Program-made: the position numbers and the translations under genes
NCBI GenBank assembly: GCA_024636215.1
Contig: JAGXHL010000024.1
Span: 1 to 27,777 of the forward strand
DNA: 27,777 nucleotides
DNA from: Deltaproteobacteria bacterium
GTDB taxonomy: Bacteria > Desulfobacterota > Desulfuromonadia > Desulfuromonadales > BM103
Direction of reading: 5' to 3'
Notes under the pieces: model-generated
Told to the model about the DNA's origin: nothing
Database searches by the model: none
Seen by the model: the letters and a program-made list of their open reading frames with translations, nothing else
Part shown: positions 1 through 7,620 of the stretch, piece by piece
How the letters are laid out: each line of letters opens with the position of its first letter
How positions within the stretch are numbered: the first letter of the stretch is position 1

Positions 1-413
1 GCGGGAATGGCAGAACGTAACCACAGAGAATCATCAACTGTCCGTCGTCCCTGCGCAGGCGGGGGCCCATCAACCATCGCCTGCAAATTAACACAGATCC
101 GACCGTCGTCCCCGCGCAGGCGGGGACCCAGAATCTCAAACATTGGATTCCCGCCTGCGCGGGAATGACAAAATAAGGTGCTACGTGACGGGTCAAGAAT
201 GCTGAATTTCCGTCACCCGACACAATCATTCGAGTACAGGCTACGCGGGAATGGCAGAACGTAACCACAGAGAATCATAAACTGTCCGTCGTCCCTGCGC
301 AGGCGGGGGCCCATCAACCATCGCCTGCAAATTAACACAGATCCGACCGTCGTCCCCGCGCAGGCGGGGACCCAGAATCTCAAACACTGGATTCCCGCCT
401 GCGCGGGAATGAC
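1..413. repeat. Duplicated hairpin-repeat cassette (about 169 bp, two direct copies)
   Basis: Bases 1-169 recur at 245-413 with an offset of 244; by eye I find only two differences (positions 35/279 and 143/387). Each copy holds three GC-rich hairpins built on the theme CCCGC-N4-GCGGG, the last reading ATTCCCGC, a 4-base loop, GCGGGAAT, then GAC. The unit resembles the GTCAT...ATGAC dispersed REP/MITE-like repeats of Geobacter-type genomes. The 75 bases between the copies (170-244) show no gene. There is no coding sequence in 1-442; the second copy ends 29 bases before hsdM. The window starts inside the first copy, so more copies may lie upstream. The two-copy, long-unit layout is not that of a CRISPR array. 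Confidence 0.85.
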
Positions 414-442
414 GTGATTAAGGGTTAACGAAGAGGAAAATT

Positions 443-1909
443 ATGTCAGTGTCAACCACCATCAAATCCATCCAAGACATCATGCGCAAGGACGCCGGAG
501 TCGACGGCGATGCACAGCGCATCGGGCAGTTGGTCTGGATGTTCTTCCTCAAAATCTTCGACGATCAGGAGCAGGAACTCGAACTCCTCTCCAACGACTA
601 CACCTCACCAATCCCCGAGCGGCTACGCTGGCGCAACTGGGCGGCCGATGCCGAAGGGATTACCGGTGATGAGCTACTCGACTTCATCAACAACGAGCTG
701 TTCAAGACCCTAAAGGAGCTGGAGTTGAACGCCGGAACCAACGGGCGTGGCATAGTGGTGCGCTCGGTGTTCGAGGATGCCTACAACTACATGAAGAACG
801 GCACGTTGATCCGTCAGGTGGTCAACAAGATCAACGACATCGATTTCAACCGTTCGGATGATCGTCACACCTTTGGCGACATCTATGAGCAGATTCTCAA
901 GGATTTGCAAAGCGCGGGCAACGCCGGAGAGTTCTACACCCCACGTGCCGTCACCCAGTTCATGGTCGATATGGTCGATCCCAAGCTAGGTGAGAAAATC
1001 CTCGACCCGGCCTGCGGCACCGGCGGTTTCCTTTCATGCTCCATCGAACATGTGCGCAGCAAGGATGTCAAGACCGCCGAGGACGAGCAGCTTTTGCAGA
1101 AGTCTGTGTTCGGCGTCGAAAAAAAGGCGCTGCCGCATCTGCTCTGCACCACCAACATGCTGCTGCACGGCATCGAAGTGCCGTCCAACGTTCGCCACGA
1201 CAACACCCTGGCGCGGCCTCTGCGGGATTACACCCCCAAGGATCGGGTCGATGTAGTGGTCACCAATCCGCCCTTCGGTGGCACCGAGGAGGACGGCATC
1301 GAAGCCAACTTCCCGGCCAACTTCCGCACCCGCGAGACCGCCGACCTGTTCCTGGTCTTGATTACCCATCTGCTCAAGGACGGAGGCCGCGCTGCCATCG
1401 TCCTGCCCGACGGCACCCTGTTCGGCGAAGGCGTCAAGACCCGCATCAAGGAGAAGCTGCTCACCGAGTGCAACCTGCACACCGTGGTGCGCCTGCCCAA
1501 CGGTGTTTTCAATCCTTACACCGGTATCAAAACCAACCTGCTGTTTTTCACCAAGGGGGAACCAACCAAAGAGGTCTGGTACTACGAGCATCCCTACCCC
1601 GAAGGAGCCAAGAGTTACAACAAGACCAGGCCGATGCGCATCGAGGAGTTCACACCCGAGAAGGCCTGGTGGGGAGGCGAGAAAAGAGCCGGCCGCCAGG
1701 AGAGCGAGCAGGCCTGGAAGGTTTCGGTCGAGCAGATCAAGGCCAACGGTTACAACCTCGATATCAAGAACCCCAACACCGTTGCTGATGTGCTCGGTGA
1801 TCCCGAGGAATTGCTGGTTGAGTACAAGTCACTGCTGGCCGACGTGGCCAAGGTGCGAGCACAGTTGAAAATTGAATTGATGGATGCATTGGGAGGGGAA
1901 CATGAGTGA
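443..1909 (+). CDS. hsdM: Type I restriction-modification system, DNA methyltransferase subunit HsdM
   Basis: This 488-residue protein is the methylation subunit of a type I restriction-modification enzyme; it transfers a methyl group from S-adenosylmethionine to N6 of adenine at sites chosen by HsdS. The N-terminal helical HsdM_N region spans about residues 5-135 and the N6-methyltransferase fold about 145-450. The SAM-binding motif I DPACGTGGF is at residues 188-196 and the catalytic motif IV NPPF at 275-278, both intact. The length is normal for a compact HsdM. The ATG at 443 is preceded by a GAAGAGGA ribosome-binding site. The stop overlaps the start of the next gene by 8 bases, and hsdS lies 1.9 kb downstream on the same strand, giving hsdM, Fic, SEC-C, hsdS. 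No hsdR is visible in the window. Confidence 0.95.
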   Translation: MSVSTTIKSIQDIMRKDAGVDGDAQRIGQLVWMFFLKIFDDQEQELELLSNDYTSPIPERLRWRNWAADAEGITGDELLDFINNELFKTLKELELNAGTNGRGIVVRSVFEDAYNYMKNGTLIRQVVNKINDIDFNRSDDRHTFGDIYEQILKDLQSAGNAGEFYTPRAVTQFMVDMVDPKLGEKILDPACGTGGFLSCSIEHVRSKDVKTAEDEQLLQKSVFGVEKKALPHLLCTTNMLLHGIEVPSNVRHDNTLARPLRDYTPKDRVDVVVTNPPFGGTEEDGIEANFPANFRTRETADLFLVLITHLLKDGGRAAIVLPDGTLFGEGVKTRIKEKLLTECNLHTVVRLPNGVFNPYTGIKTNLLFFTKGEPTKEVWYYEHPYPEGAKSYNKTRPMRIEEFTPEKAWWGGEKRAGRQESEQAWKVSVEQIKANGYNLDIKNPNTVADVLGDPEELLVEYKSLLADVAKVRAQLKIELMDALGGEHE

Positions 1910-2876
1910 AGTTGTCATTTACCAGGCAGAGGATGGGAGAAGCAGACTGGAGGTACATTTAGATAGGGATACGGTCTGGCTGTCCCAAGATCAGTTGGCG
2001 GAATTGTTTGGCCGGGAGCGTTCTGTTATTACGAAGCATTTACGTAACGTTTTCAAGGAAGGGGAACTGGAAGAGGAATCAGTTCGTGCAAAATATGCAC
2101 ATACTGCCGCAGACGGGAAAACATACCAGACTCAATTCTACAATCTCGATGTCATCATCTCCGTCGGCTACCGTGTGAAATCTCAACGCGGTACCCAGTT
2201 TCGCCAGTGGGCGACACGCCTTCTGCGCGAGCATCTGGTCAAAGGCTACACCTTCAACGAGCAACGCTTGAGCGAAGATCGCGCCAAGCTGAAAGAAATG
2301 CAGCGGGCGGTCGATCTGCTCTCCCGAACTTTGGAGCAGCAGCAATTGATCAGCGATATCGGCCAGGAAGTGCTACAGGTCATCACTGACTATGCCTACG
2401 CCCTGGCCACCCTTGACCGCTACGATCACGGCACTCTCGCTGTCGAAGCCACCAGCGGCCCGGCGGCTTTCGTACTGGAGTACGACGAGGCCATCGGCAT
2501 CGTTCAGTCGATGAAGAGGGAGTTCGACGGCCTGTTCGGGCTGGAAAAGGATCAGGGCTTCAAGAGCGCCCTTGGCGCCATCTACCAGACTTTTGACGGC
2601 AAGGATCTTTATCCGAGCATCGAGGAAAAGGCCGCCAACCTGCTCTACTTCACAGTCAAAAACCACGCCTTCAGTGATGGCAACAAGCGCATCGGCGCGG
2701 CAATTTTCATCTACTTCCTCGCCGCCAACGGTATTCTTTACCGTCCCGACGGCAGCAAACGCCTCGCAGACAACGCCCTGGTGGCGTTGACCCTGCTGAT
2801 TGCAGAGAGCAAACCGGATGAAAAAGACACCCTCGTCAAGGTGATCGTCAACCTGATCAACCGCAGTAACGGCTAA
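1902..2876 (+). CDS. RhuM-like virulence-type protein with C-terminal Fic/DOC domain
   Basis: A 324-residue protein with two parts. Residues about 5-130 match the RhuM (virulence protein RhuM) family, a wHTH-like module often found inserted in type I restriction loci. Residues about 190-300 are a Fic/DOC fold with the signature HAFSDGNKR at 255-263, which keeps the catalytic His of Fic enzymes; these usually transfer AMP or another phosphate-containing group to a target protein. The start is placed at ATG 1902, because GGGAGGGG sits just upstream and this ATG overlaps the hsdM stop by 8 bases; an upstream ATG at 1884 in the same frame lacks such a site. The overlap implies translational coupling to hsdM. 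The role is unproven: it may regulate or guard the system, or act as a toxin released when the locus is damaged. No separate small antitoxin is seen. Confidence 0.85.
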   Translation: MSEVVIYQAEDGRSRLEVHLDRDTVWLSQDQLAELFGRERSVITKHLRNVFKEGELEEESVRAKYAHTAADGKTYQTQFYNLDVIISVGYRVKSQRGTQFRQWATRLLREHLVKGYTFNEQRLSEDRAKLKEMQRAVDLLSRTLEQQQLISDIGQEVLQVITDYAYALATLDRYDHGTLAVEATSGPAAFVLEYDEAIGIVQSMKREFDGLFGLEKDQGFKSALGAIYQTFDGKDLYPSIEEKAANLLYFTVKNHAFSDGNKRIGAAIFIYFLAANGILYRPDGSKRLADNALVALTLLIAESKPDEKDTLVKVIVNLINRSNG

Positions 2877-2881
2877 AGTCG

Positions 2882-3640
2882 ATGAAGCTATTCACCACCA
2901 AAGAAGAGAAACTCCTGAAGCAACTGCTGGCCTGCGCCGTCGATCAGGACGAGGTTCTGTCCCTGGCGAGCCTGCACGGCTTCCTCTCCTGCCTGGCGAT
3001 CATCCCCGAAGCGATTGCGCCCAGCGAGTGGCTGCCGATCGTCTTCGGCGAAGAGATGATCGAGGTCGCCGACGAGACCGAGGCCAACCGTCTGATGGGC
3101 GGCCTGATGGCCGTCTATAACCGCTTCGTCAGCGCCGGCGAGAACGATCAACCGGTCTTCCCCTACGATCTGGACAAGCTCAAAACCGCCGATATCGACC
3201 GCGTGCGTCAGTGGGCCTTCGGCTTCTTCCTCGGCACCAACCTGCGCCCCGAAGTCTGGGGGCTGCCGGACGAGGATGAGGATATCCCGGAAGACGAGGG
3301 TGAAGAAAGCGAGGAAGAGCAGGAGGTCGCCGCCTGCATGGCGGTGCTGATGGGGGTCGCCTTTCCGGACAGGATCGCCGAGTTGTTCGAGGAAGAGCCG
3401 GGCGTCGAGATGGATCAGGACGAGTTGAAAGAGCGGGAAGCCAAGTTCTTTGTCGTGCTGCCACGGGCGATCGAGGTTTTTCAGGGGATCGCCAGTGAAC
3501 AACGGGATGCCCAGCGTGACGAAAACCGTCAAGGTGCGACCGCTCCCATTCCGCTGCGCCGGGCGGAAAAAGTCGGACGCAACGAGCCGTGCCCCTGTGG
3601 CAGCGGCAAGAAATACAAGAAATGCTGCGGGGTGAATTGA
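2882..3640 (+). CDS. UPF0149 (YecA-like) family protein with C-terminal SEC-C zinc motif
   Basis: A 252-residue acidic protein. Most of it (about residues 5-200) has the helical, Glu/Asp-rich character of the UPF0149/YgfB-YecA family, including an acidic run at about 135-150. The tail is a SEC-C motif with C237, C239, C248 and C249 in the pattern CPC-x8-CC, the zinc-binding element also found at the end of SecA. SEC-C tails are thought to mediate binding to ribosomes or protein partners. It starts 5 bases after the Fic gene stop with only a weak ribosome-binding site, so it probably depends on coupling. It is not a standard restriction-modification subunit; its place between hsdM and hsdS suggests an accessory role, but that is inference. 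Confidence 0.8.
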   Translation: MKLFTTKEEKLLKQLLACAVDQDEVLSLASLHGFLSCLAIIPEAIAPSEWLPIVFGEEMIEVADETEANRLMGGLMAVYNRFVSAGENDQPVFPYDLDKLKTADIDRVRQWAFGFFLGTNLRPEVWGLPDEDEDIPEDEGEESEEEQEVAACMAVLMGVAFPDRIAELFEEEPGVEMDQDELKEREAKFFVVLPRAIEVFQGIASEQRDAQRDENRQGATAPIPLRRAEKVGRNEPCPCGSGKKYKKCCGVN

Positions 3641-3662
3641 AGTTATGATGACGTCGCAAAAC

Positions 3663-3743
3663 GTCGTCATACCCGCGAAGGCGGGTATCCAGAAGAGCCG
3701 TACCGACTCAAAAACACTGGATTCCCGTTTTCACGGGAATGAC
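3663..3743. repeat. REP/MITE-like double-hairpin repeat
   Basis: Two hairpins face each other: ATACCCGC-gaag-GCGGGTAT and ATTCCCGT-tttc-ACGGGAAT, bounded by GTCAT on the left and ATGAC on the right. The right half matches the hairpins at 145-169 and 389-413, so this is another member of the same repeat family. It fills the 144-base gap between the SEC-C gene and hsdS and ends 41 bases before the hsdS start. It could act as a transcriptional boundary, an mRNA-stability element or a target for insertion. Confidence 0.75.
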
Positions 3744-3784
3744 TGTTGCGAGTCATTTAGGTCTTTTTGTGAGAGAGTCTGGTT

Positions 3785-5359
3785 ATGACCGTCGAGACGT
3801 TCTTTGCCAATTTCGCCCATCTGGCCGATGCACCCAACGGGGTCCAGAAGCTGCGGGATTTGATTCTTCAGCTTGCGGTGCAGGGGGAGCTGGTACCGCA
3901 GGATCCGGAGGATGAGCCGGCTTCGGTTTTGTTAGAGAAGATTGAAGTCGAGAAAAAAACGCTGATTGCCGCAAAGAAAATACGGGCAAGAAAGGTTGCC
4001 TCAACAGATGCCTCGCCCTATGAGCTTCCAGAAAATTGGACATGGGTACCCATCGGAAACATTTGTAGAGATTGGGGGCAAAAGGTTCCAGATAAGCAAT
4101 TCAGCTACATCGATGTGTCGGCGATCGACAACGAGAAGGGTGACGTTGCAAAAGCAGCCGTGACTGAAGCCGCAGACGCACCTTCTAGGGCGAGAAAGTT
4201 GGTGAGGCCTGGAACTGTAATCTACTCAACAGTGCGCCCGTATTTGCTCAACATTGCCGTGATAGATAAGGAATTCGATCCCGAGCCAATTGCGAGTACT
4301 GCGTTTGCCATTGTTCATCCTCTTGGGGGCGTTTCTAGCCAATACATTTTTTGGTTTCTTAGAAGCCCTGTGTTTGTCGGGTACGTAGAATCCAAGATGC
4401 TAGGGGTCGCCTATCCCGCAATCAACGACAGTCAGTTCTTTTCGGGCTTGTTTCCTCTCCCCCCCCTCGCCGAACAACACCGCATCGTCGCCAAGGTCGA
4501 CCAACTCATGGCCCTGTGCAACGAACTCGAAGCCCGCCAGAAAAAGCAGCAGCAGGGACGGGTGCGCCTCAACAACGCCGCCCTCGACGCTCTGCTCACC
4601 GCCCGCGAACCCGACACATTCGCCGACCACTGGCAGCGCATCAGCACCAACTTCGACCTCCTCTACGACCACCCCGAAACCATCGCCAAACTCCGCGCCG
4701 CCATTCTCCAACTCGCCGTCCAGGGGAAACTGGTGCCCCAAGACAACCCAAGCCTTTGGCGAGAGGGAGTGTTAGGTGATGTGGTTGACTCAAGTGAGGC
4801 TGGCTGGAGTCCTCAGTGTGAAAATCGACCTTGCACCGGTGATGAGTGGGGCGTCTTAAAAGTCAGTGCCGTGTCGTGGGGTAAGTTCCTGCCGGGTGAG
4901 AATAAAACCTTGCCAAACCATTTGGAGCCACGCCCTCGCTACACTGTGAGTAAGGGGGATTTCCTGATCTCACGAGCAAACACTGCTGAGTTGGTTGCAA
5001 GGAGTGTCGTTGTTAACCAAGACTATCCTCGACACATGATGAGCGACAAGATCATTCGCATTCGATTTAGTGAAGATGTGGAGCCAAATTATCTCAATCT
5101 CGTTAATACTTCACCTTCTTCCCGTGAGTATTATGCTCGTGTAGCTGGCGGTACGAGTAGCTCAATGAAGAATGTCTCTAGGAAGCAAATTCTTGAGCTG
5201 CCTGTTAATCTCCCACCCCTCGAAGAACAAAAACGCATCGTCGCCAAGGTCGACCAACTCATGGCCCTGTGCGATCAACTTGAAGCCAAGTTCAACCAGG
5301 CCCGGCAGCAGAGCGAAAAGTTGATGGACGCCAGCGTGCGGCAGTTGTTGGTGGCGTGA
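3785..5359 (+). CDS. hsdS: Type I restriction-modification system, specificity subunit HsdS
   Basis: A 524-residue HsdS that sets the bipartite DNA target of the HsdM complex. It has the expected two-fold layout. Each half begins with a KLR..ILQLAVQG block (from residues 22 and 302), followed by a variable target-recognition domain (about 75-225 and 325-475), then a conserved coiled-coil spacer LPPL.EQ.RIVAKVDQLMALC (about 222-265 and 475-520). Length is slightly above the usual 400-480 because of the extra N-terminal block. The two spacers share a perfect 39-bp DNA repeat. The start at ATG 3785 follows GAGAGAG at 3771. The next gene begins 28 bases downstream. The recognition sequence cannot be predicted from sequence alone. 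Confidence 0.95.
   Translation: MTVETFFANFAHLADAPNGVQKLRDLILQLAVQGELVPQDPEDEPASVLLEKIEVEKKTLIAAKKIRARKVASTDASPYELPENWTWVPIGNICRDWGQKVPDKQFSYIDVSAIDNEKGDVAKAAVTEAADAPSRARKLVRPGTVIYSTVRPYLLNIAVIDKEFDPEPIASTAFAIVHPLGGVSSQYIFWFLRSPVFVGYVESKMLGVAYPAINDSQFFSGLFPLPPLAEQHRIVAKVDQLMALCNELEARQKKQQQGRVRLNNAALDALLTAREPDTFADHWQRISTNFDLLYDHPETIAKLRAAILQLAVQGKLVPQDNPSLWREGVLGDVVDSSEAGWSPQCENRPCTGDEWGVLKVSAVSWGKFLPGENKTLPNHLEPRPRYTVSKGDFLISRANTAELVARSVVVNQDYPRHMMSDKIIRIRFSEDVEPNYLNLVNTSPSSREYYARVAGGTSSSMKNVSRKQILELPVNLPPLEEQKRIVAKVDQLMALCDQLEAKFNQARQQSEKLMDASVRQLLVA
4481..4519 (+). repeat. 39-bp direct repeat within hsdS, copy 1
   Basis: Identical to bases 5234-5272 (offset 753). It encodes the core RIVAKVDQLMALC of the conserved spacer after the first recognition domain. 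Repeats of this kind can serve as crossover points for exchanging recognition domains with other hsdS genes, or for deleting one domain. Confidence 0.9.
5234..5272 (+). repeat. 39-bp direct repeat within hsdS, copy 2
   Basis: Identical to 4481-4519; it encodes the matching spacer motif after the second recognition domain. Recombination between the copies would excise exactly 753 bp (251 codons) and keep the frame. Confidence 0.9.
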
Positions 5360-5387
5360 ATTATTTCATTTTTCAGGAGGAATACCC

Positions 5388-7244
5388 GTGTCCACATTCG
5401 ACTCAACGAAAACCAGCCTTGATGATCTCCTAAAAGATATTGTCTGCGGAAAAATCCAGCTCCCAGATTTTCAACGCGGATGGGTTTGGGACGATGAGCA
5501 CATCCGCTCCCTGTTGGTGAGCATCGCCCGGGCATTCCCGGTCGGGGCAATCATGCTGCTGGAGAATGGTGGCGATGCCCGATTTAAAGTGCGACCTGTT
5601 GAAGGCATAGATACCAACCTTGCGCCGCCGAACAAGGTCGAAAATCTTATTCTCGATGGACAACAGCGGCTGACCTCCCTGACCCAGGTTCTAAAACTCG
5701 ATAAGCCAGTTGATACTCAGGACAGCAAGAAGCGAAAACTTAAGCGCTATTACTACATCGATATCGAGCGGGCGCTAGAAGGTCCTGAACATTACGAAGA
5801 TGCGATTTTCGGAGTGGATGAGGAGCGGATGATCCGAGAAAACTTCGGACGAGATATCAAGCTAGATTTGAGCTCGCCGCAAAAGGAATACGAAAACCTC
5901 TGCTTTCCTTGCAACCAGATTCTGAACTCCGATCGTTGGGAAGAAGGTTTGATGGCGTTTGATTCCGCCAGGTTCGCCCGGTATATGGAATTCCGCCGAG
6001 TGGTCCTGTCAGAGTTTCGCAATTACAACGTCCCGGTTATCGATTTGAAGAAGGAGAACAAGAAAGAAGCCGTGTGTCTGGTCTTTGAAAAGGTCAATAC
6101 GGGTGGTGTCCCTCTGTCCGTTTTTGAGCTGATTACCGCGACCTTTGCGGCAGACGGAGTCAACCTGCGTGACGAGTGGTACGGCGCTGCCGGTGTCGAA
6201 GGTGTAAAACCCTATCTTGCTCGGCAAAAAATGTTGCGAGCCATTGAGCCGACAGAGTTTTTCCAGGGGCTGTCCTTGCTTTATACCTTTCAGAAGCGCA
6301 AGGACGATATCGCAGCAGGTAAAACTGGGAAACAGGTTGCCGGTGTCAGCGCCAAGCGCGAAGCCGTTCTGTCCTTGCCGCTTGCTGCTTATCAAAAGTG
6401 GAAGGAGCCGCTCAAAGAGGGCTTTTGGAAAGTTTCAAAGTTTCTCCGTAAGGAGTCTTTTTTCACAACCTATGATCTCCCTTACCGTACTCAGCTTGTT
6501 CCGTTAGCCGCAATTCTAGCATTGCTTGGCGATCGTTGGCTGGAACAGAAAATCTATGACAAGCTTGCTCGCTGGTACTGGTGCGGAGTTTTGGGTGAAC
6601 TGTACGGCAGTACCGTTGAAAGTCGTTTTGCTCTTGATCTCCAAGAGGTGATTCACTGGATTGATAAGGATGATGCCGAACCGACGACCGTTGTTGACGC
6701 TAACTTCCAGTCCGCTCGTCTTGACACCCTCCGGTCTCGCAACAGTGCGGCGTATAAGGGAGTCAATGTCTTGATCCAACGCGCGGGGGCACAGGATTTT
6801 TTCTGGAAGAGCACCATCCGTGATCTTGATGAAACCGATTGGGAAGAGTGCAAATTGGATATTCATCATATCTTCCCGCGCGCCTGGTGTGAAGAACGTC
6901 AGATTGCTCCAAAACGGTACAACTCTATCCTCAATAAGACACCGATATCCTACAAGGCCAATCGGATGATTGGTGGCAAATCTCCAAGCGAATACCTGAA
7001 ACAGCTACAACAGCACCAAAGCGTATTACTCGATGACAATGCTATGGACGCCATACTCGTGACACACGCTCTCAATCCTCAGCATTTGAGGAACGATGAC
7101 TACGAGTCTTTCATTGAAAGCAGGAGAGCGCTTTTCCTGCAACGCATCAGTGAAGTCATGGGTAAGGACTTCATCGATATCGCAGATGATATTCCTGAAG
7201 ACGAACTCGACGAGGTTGATACCTTGTCACTGCAAGCGGTATAG
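5388..7244 (+). CDS. DUF262/HNH protein, GmrSD-like (type IV restriction candidate)
   Basis: A 618-residue protein with an N-terminal DUF262 domain, the ParB/Srx-like fold of GmrS, at about residues 10-260; its signature DGQQRLTSL is at 90-98. The C-terminal third holds a His-Me/HNH-like nuclease motif, DIHHIFP at 491-497, followed by an Asn-rich stretch typical of the DUF1524/GmrD nuclease. GmrSD enzymes are NTP-dependent nucleases that cut phage DNA with glucosylated hydroxymethylcytosine, and related fused proteins restrict other modified DNA. The GTG start at 5388 is set by a strong AGGAGG at 5375-5380. It is likely co-transcribed with hsdS, 28 bases upstream. Substrate specificity is not readable from sequence. 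Confidence 0.85.
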   Translation: MSTFDSTKTSLDDLLKDIVCGKIQLPDFQRGWVWDDEHIRSLLVSIARAFPVGAIMLLENGGDARFKVRPVEGIDTNLAPPNKVENLILDGQQRLTSLTQVLKLDKPVDTQDSKKRKLKRYYYIDIERALEGPEHYEDAIFGVDEERMIRENFGRDIKLDLSSPQKEYENLCFPCNQILNSDRWEEGLMAFDSARFARYMEFRRVVLSEFRNYNVPVIDLKKENKKEAVCLVFEKVNTGGVPLSVFELITATFAADGVNLRDEWYGAAGVEGVKPYLARQKMLRAIEPTEFFQGLSLLYTFQKRKDDIAAGKTGKQVAGVSAKREAVLSLPLAAYQKWKEPLKEGFWKVSKFLRKESFFTTYDLPYRTQLVPLAAILALLGDRWLEQKIYDKLARWYWCGVLGELYGSTVESRFALDLQEVIHWIDKDDAEPTTVVDANFQSARLDTLRSRNSAAYKGVNVLIQRAGAQDFFWKSTIRDLDETDWEECKLDIHHIFPRAWCEERQIAPKRYNSILNKTPISYKANRMIGGKSPSEYLKQLQQHQSVLLDDNAMDAILVTHALNPQHLRNDDYESFIESRRALFLQRISEVMGKDFIDIADDIPEDELDEVDTLSLQAV

Positions 7245-7253
7245 GGTGTACTC

Positions 7254-7325
7254 ATGATTTCTGTCGGAGATAAAGTTAAACATCCGAAAATGCCCGAGTG
7301 GGGTATTGGAAAAGTTCTGGAATTT
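7254..7325 (+). pseudogene. Truncated DUF3553-like gene (N-terminal fragment)
   Basis: The first 23-24 codons (SVGDKVKHPKMPEWGIGKVL) look like the start of a DUF3553-type small protein, whose members begin with a GDxVxHPxxPxWGxGxV pattern. An ATG with an AGGGTG-like site follows the GmrSD-like gene by 9 bases, so it was probably the next gene of that operon. Homology stops at about base 7320, where a palindrome begins. Beyond it the frame stays open to 7448 but only reads the antisense of the neighbouring ubiquitin-like relic, so the 64-codon open frame is chimeric. Confidence 0.5.
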
Positions 7326-7349
7326 GGGACACTCAAAATTGAGTGTCCC
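7326..7349. repeat. Perfect palindrome at a gene-fusion junction
   Basis: Arms GGGACACTCAA and TTGAGTGTCCC, 11 bp each, are separated by AA. The palindrome sits exactly where two convergent truncated genes meet. It could be two transposon ends left abutting after loss of the interior, or a shared bidirectional terminator-like hairpin. No T-run follows on either side, which favours the first idea weakly. Confidence 0.8.
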
Positions 7350-7569
7350 CGAAACTTTGAGATTCCCATCCAGTTCGACCATCTCGCTACCTTTTTCGAT
7401 GAAATAACCCCATTGTTTAGGGTCACCGGCCTCATTTGCTTCCTTTAGCGCCTTTTCGATTAGGCTTTTAATCGGTTGGTTTTTGTTGACTTCCAAGGTT
7501 GACTTCCAAGGTAATGGGAGCACCGGAAACAACAACTGTCAATTCTGCTTTCTGGTTTTGTTCATTCAT
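7350..7569 (-). pseudogene. Broken ubiquitin-like (DUF2604-type) protein gene
   Basis: Read on the minus strand from ATG 7569 (GGAG seven bases upstream), the product begins MNEQNQKAELTVVVSG and continues APITLEV, then goes out of frame. The cause is an exact 13-bp tandem duplication at 7485-7510. Removing one copy restores NKNQPIKSLIEKALKEANEA and then a QWGYFIEKGSE stretch. This beta-strand, Asn/Gln-Pro-Ile/Leu, helix, (N/Q)W pattern is what I associate with small beta-grasp, ubiquitin-like DUF2604 proteins, which normally end in a short flexible Gly-rich tail. Here homology stops at about residue 69, at the palindrome, so the tail is lost too. No E1-, E2- or JAB-like partner gene is seen nearby. 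The frameshift is certain from sequence; the family call is from memory. Confidence 0.6.
7485..7510. repeat. 13-bp tandem duplication (GTTGACTTCCAAG x2)
   Basis: Two exact adjacent copies at 7485-7497 and 7498-7510. Because 13 is not a multiple of three, the duplication frameshifts the ubiquitin-like gene at codon 23. It looks like a recent slippage event, since the copies have not diverged and the downstream frame is otherwise open. Confidence 0.95.
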
Positions 7570-7620
7570 AACAATTCTCCATACTGAAGGTTTGAAGTTA
7601 TGTGCTTGTTCAGTAAATGA

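Noticed and set aside
1..413. Possible CRISPR array
   Set aside because: Only two copies of a long (about 169 bp) unit with internal hairpins are present, with no set of equal short spacers and no cas genes.
1034..1788. Overlapping frames of 185 and 250 codons within hsdM
   Set aside because: Both lie within the methyltransferase domain between motifs I and IV and beyond; only the hsdM frame has the motifs.
2888..3670. 260-codon open frame on the minus strand
   Set aside because: Antisense to the UPF0149/SEC-C gene, whose zinc motif and family match are clear; the antisense frame has no family resemblance or ribosome-binding site.
7254..7448. Intact 64-residue DUF3553-like protein
   Set aside because: Only about the first 23 codons resemble the family; the rest is antisense of the neighbouring relic beyond a palindrome.
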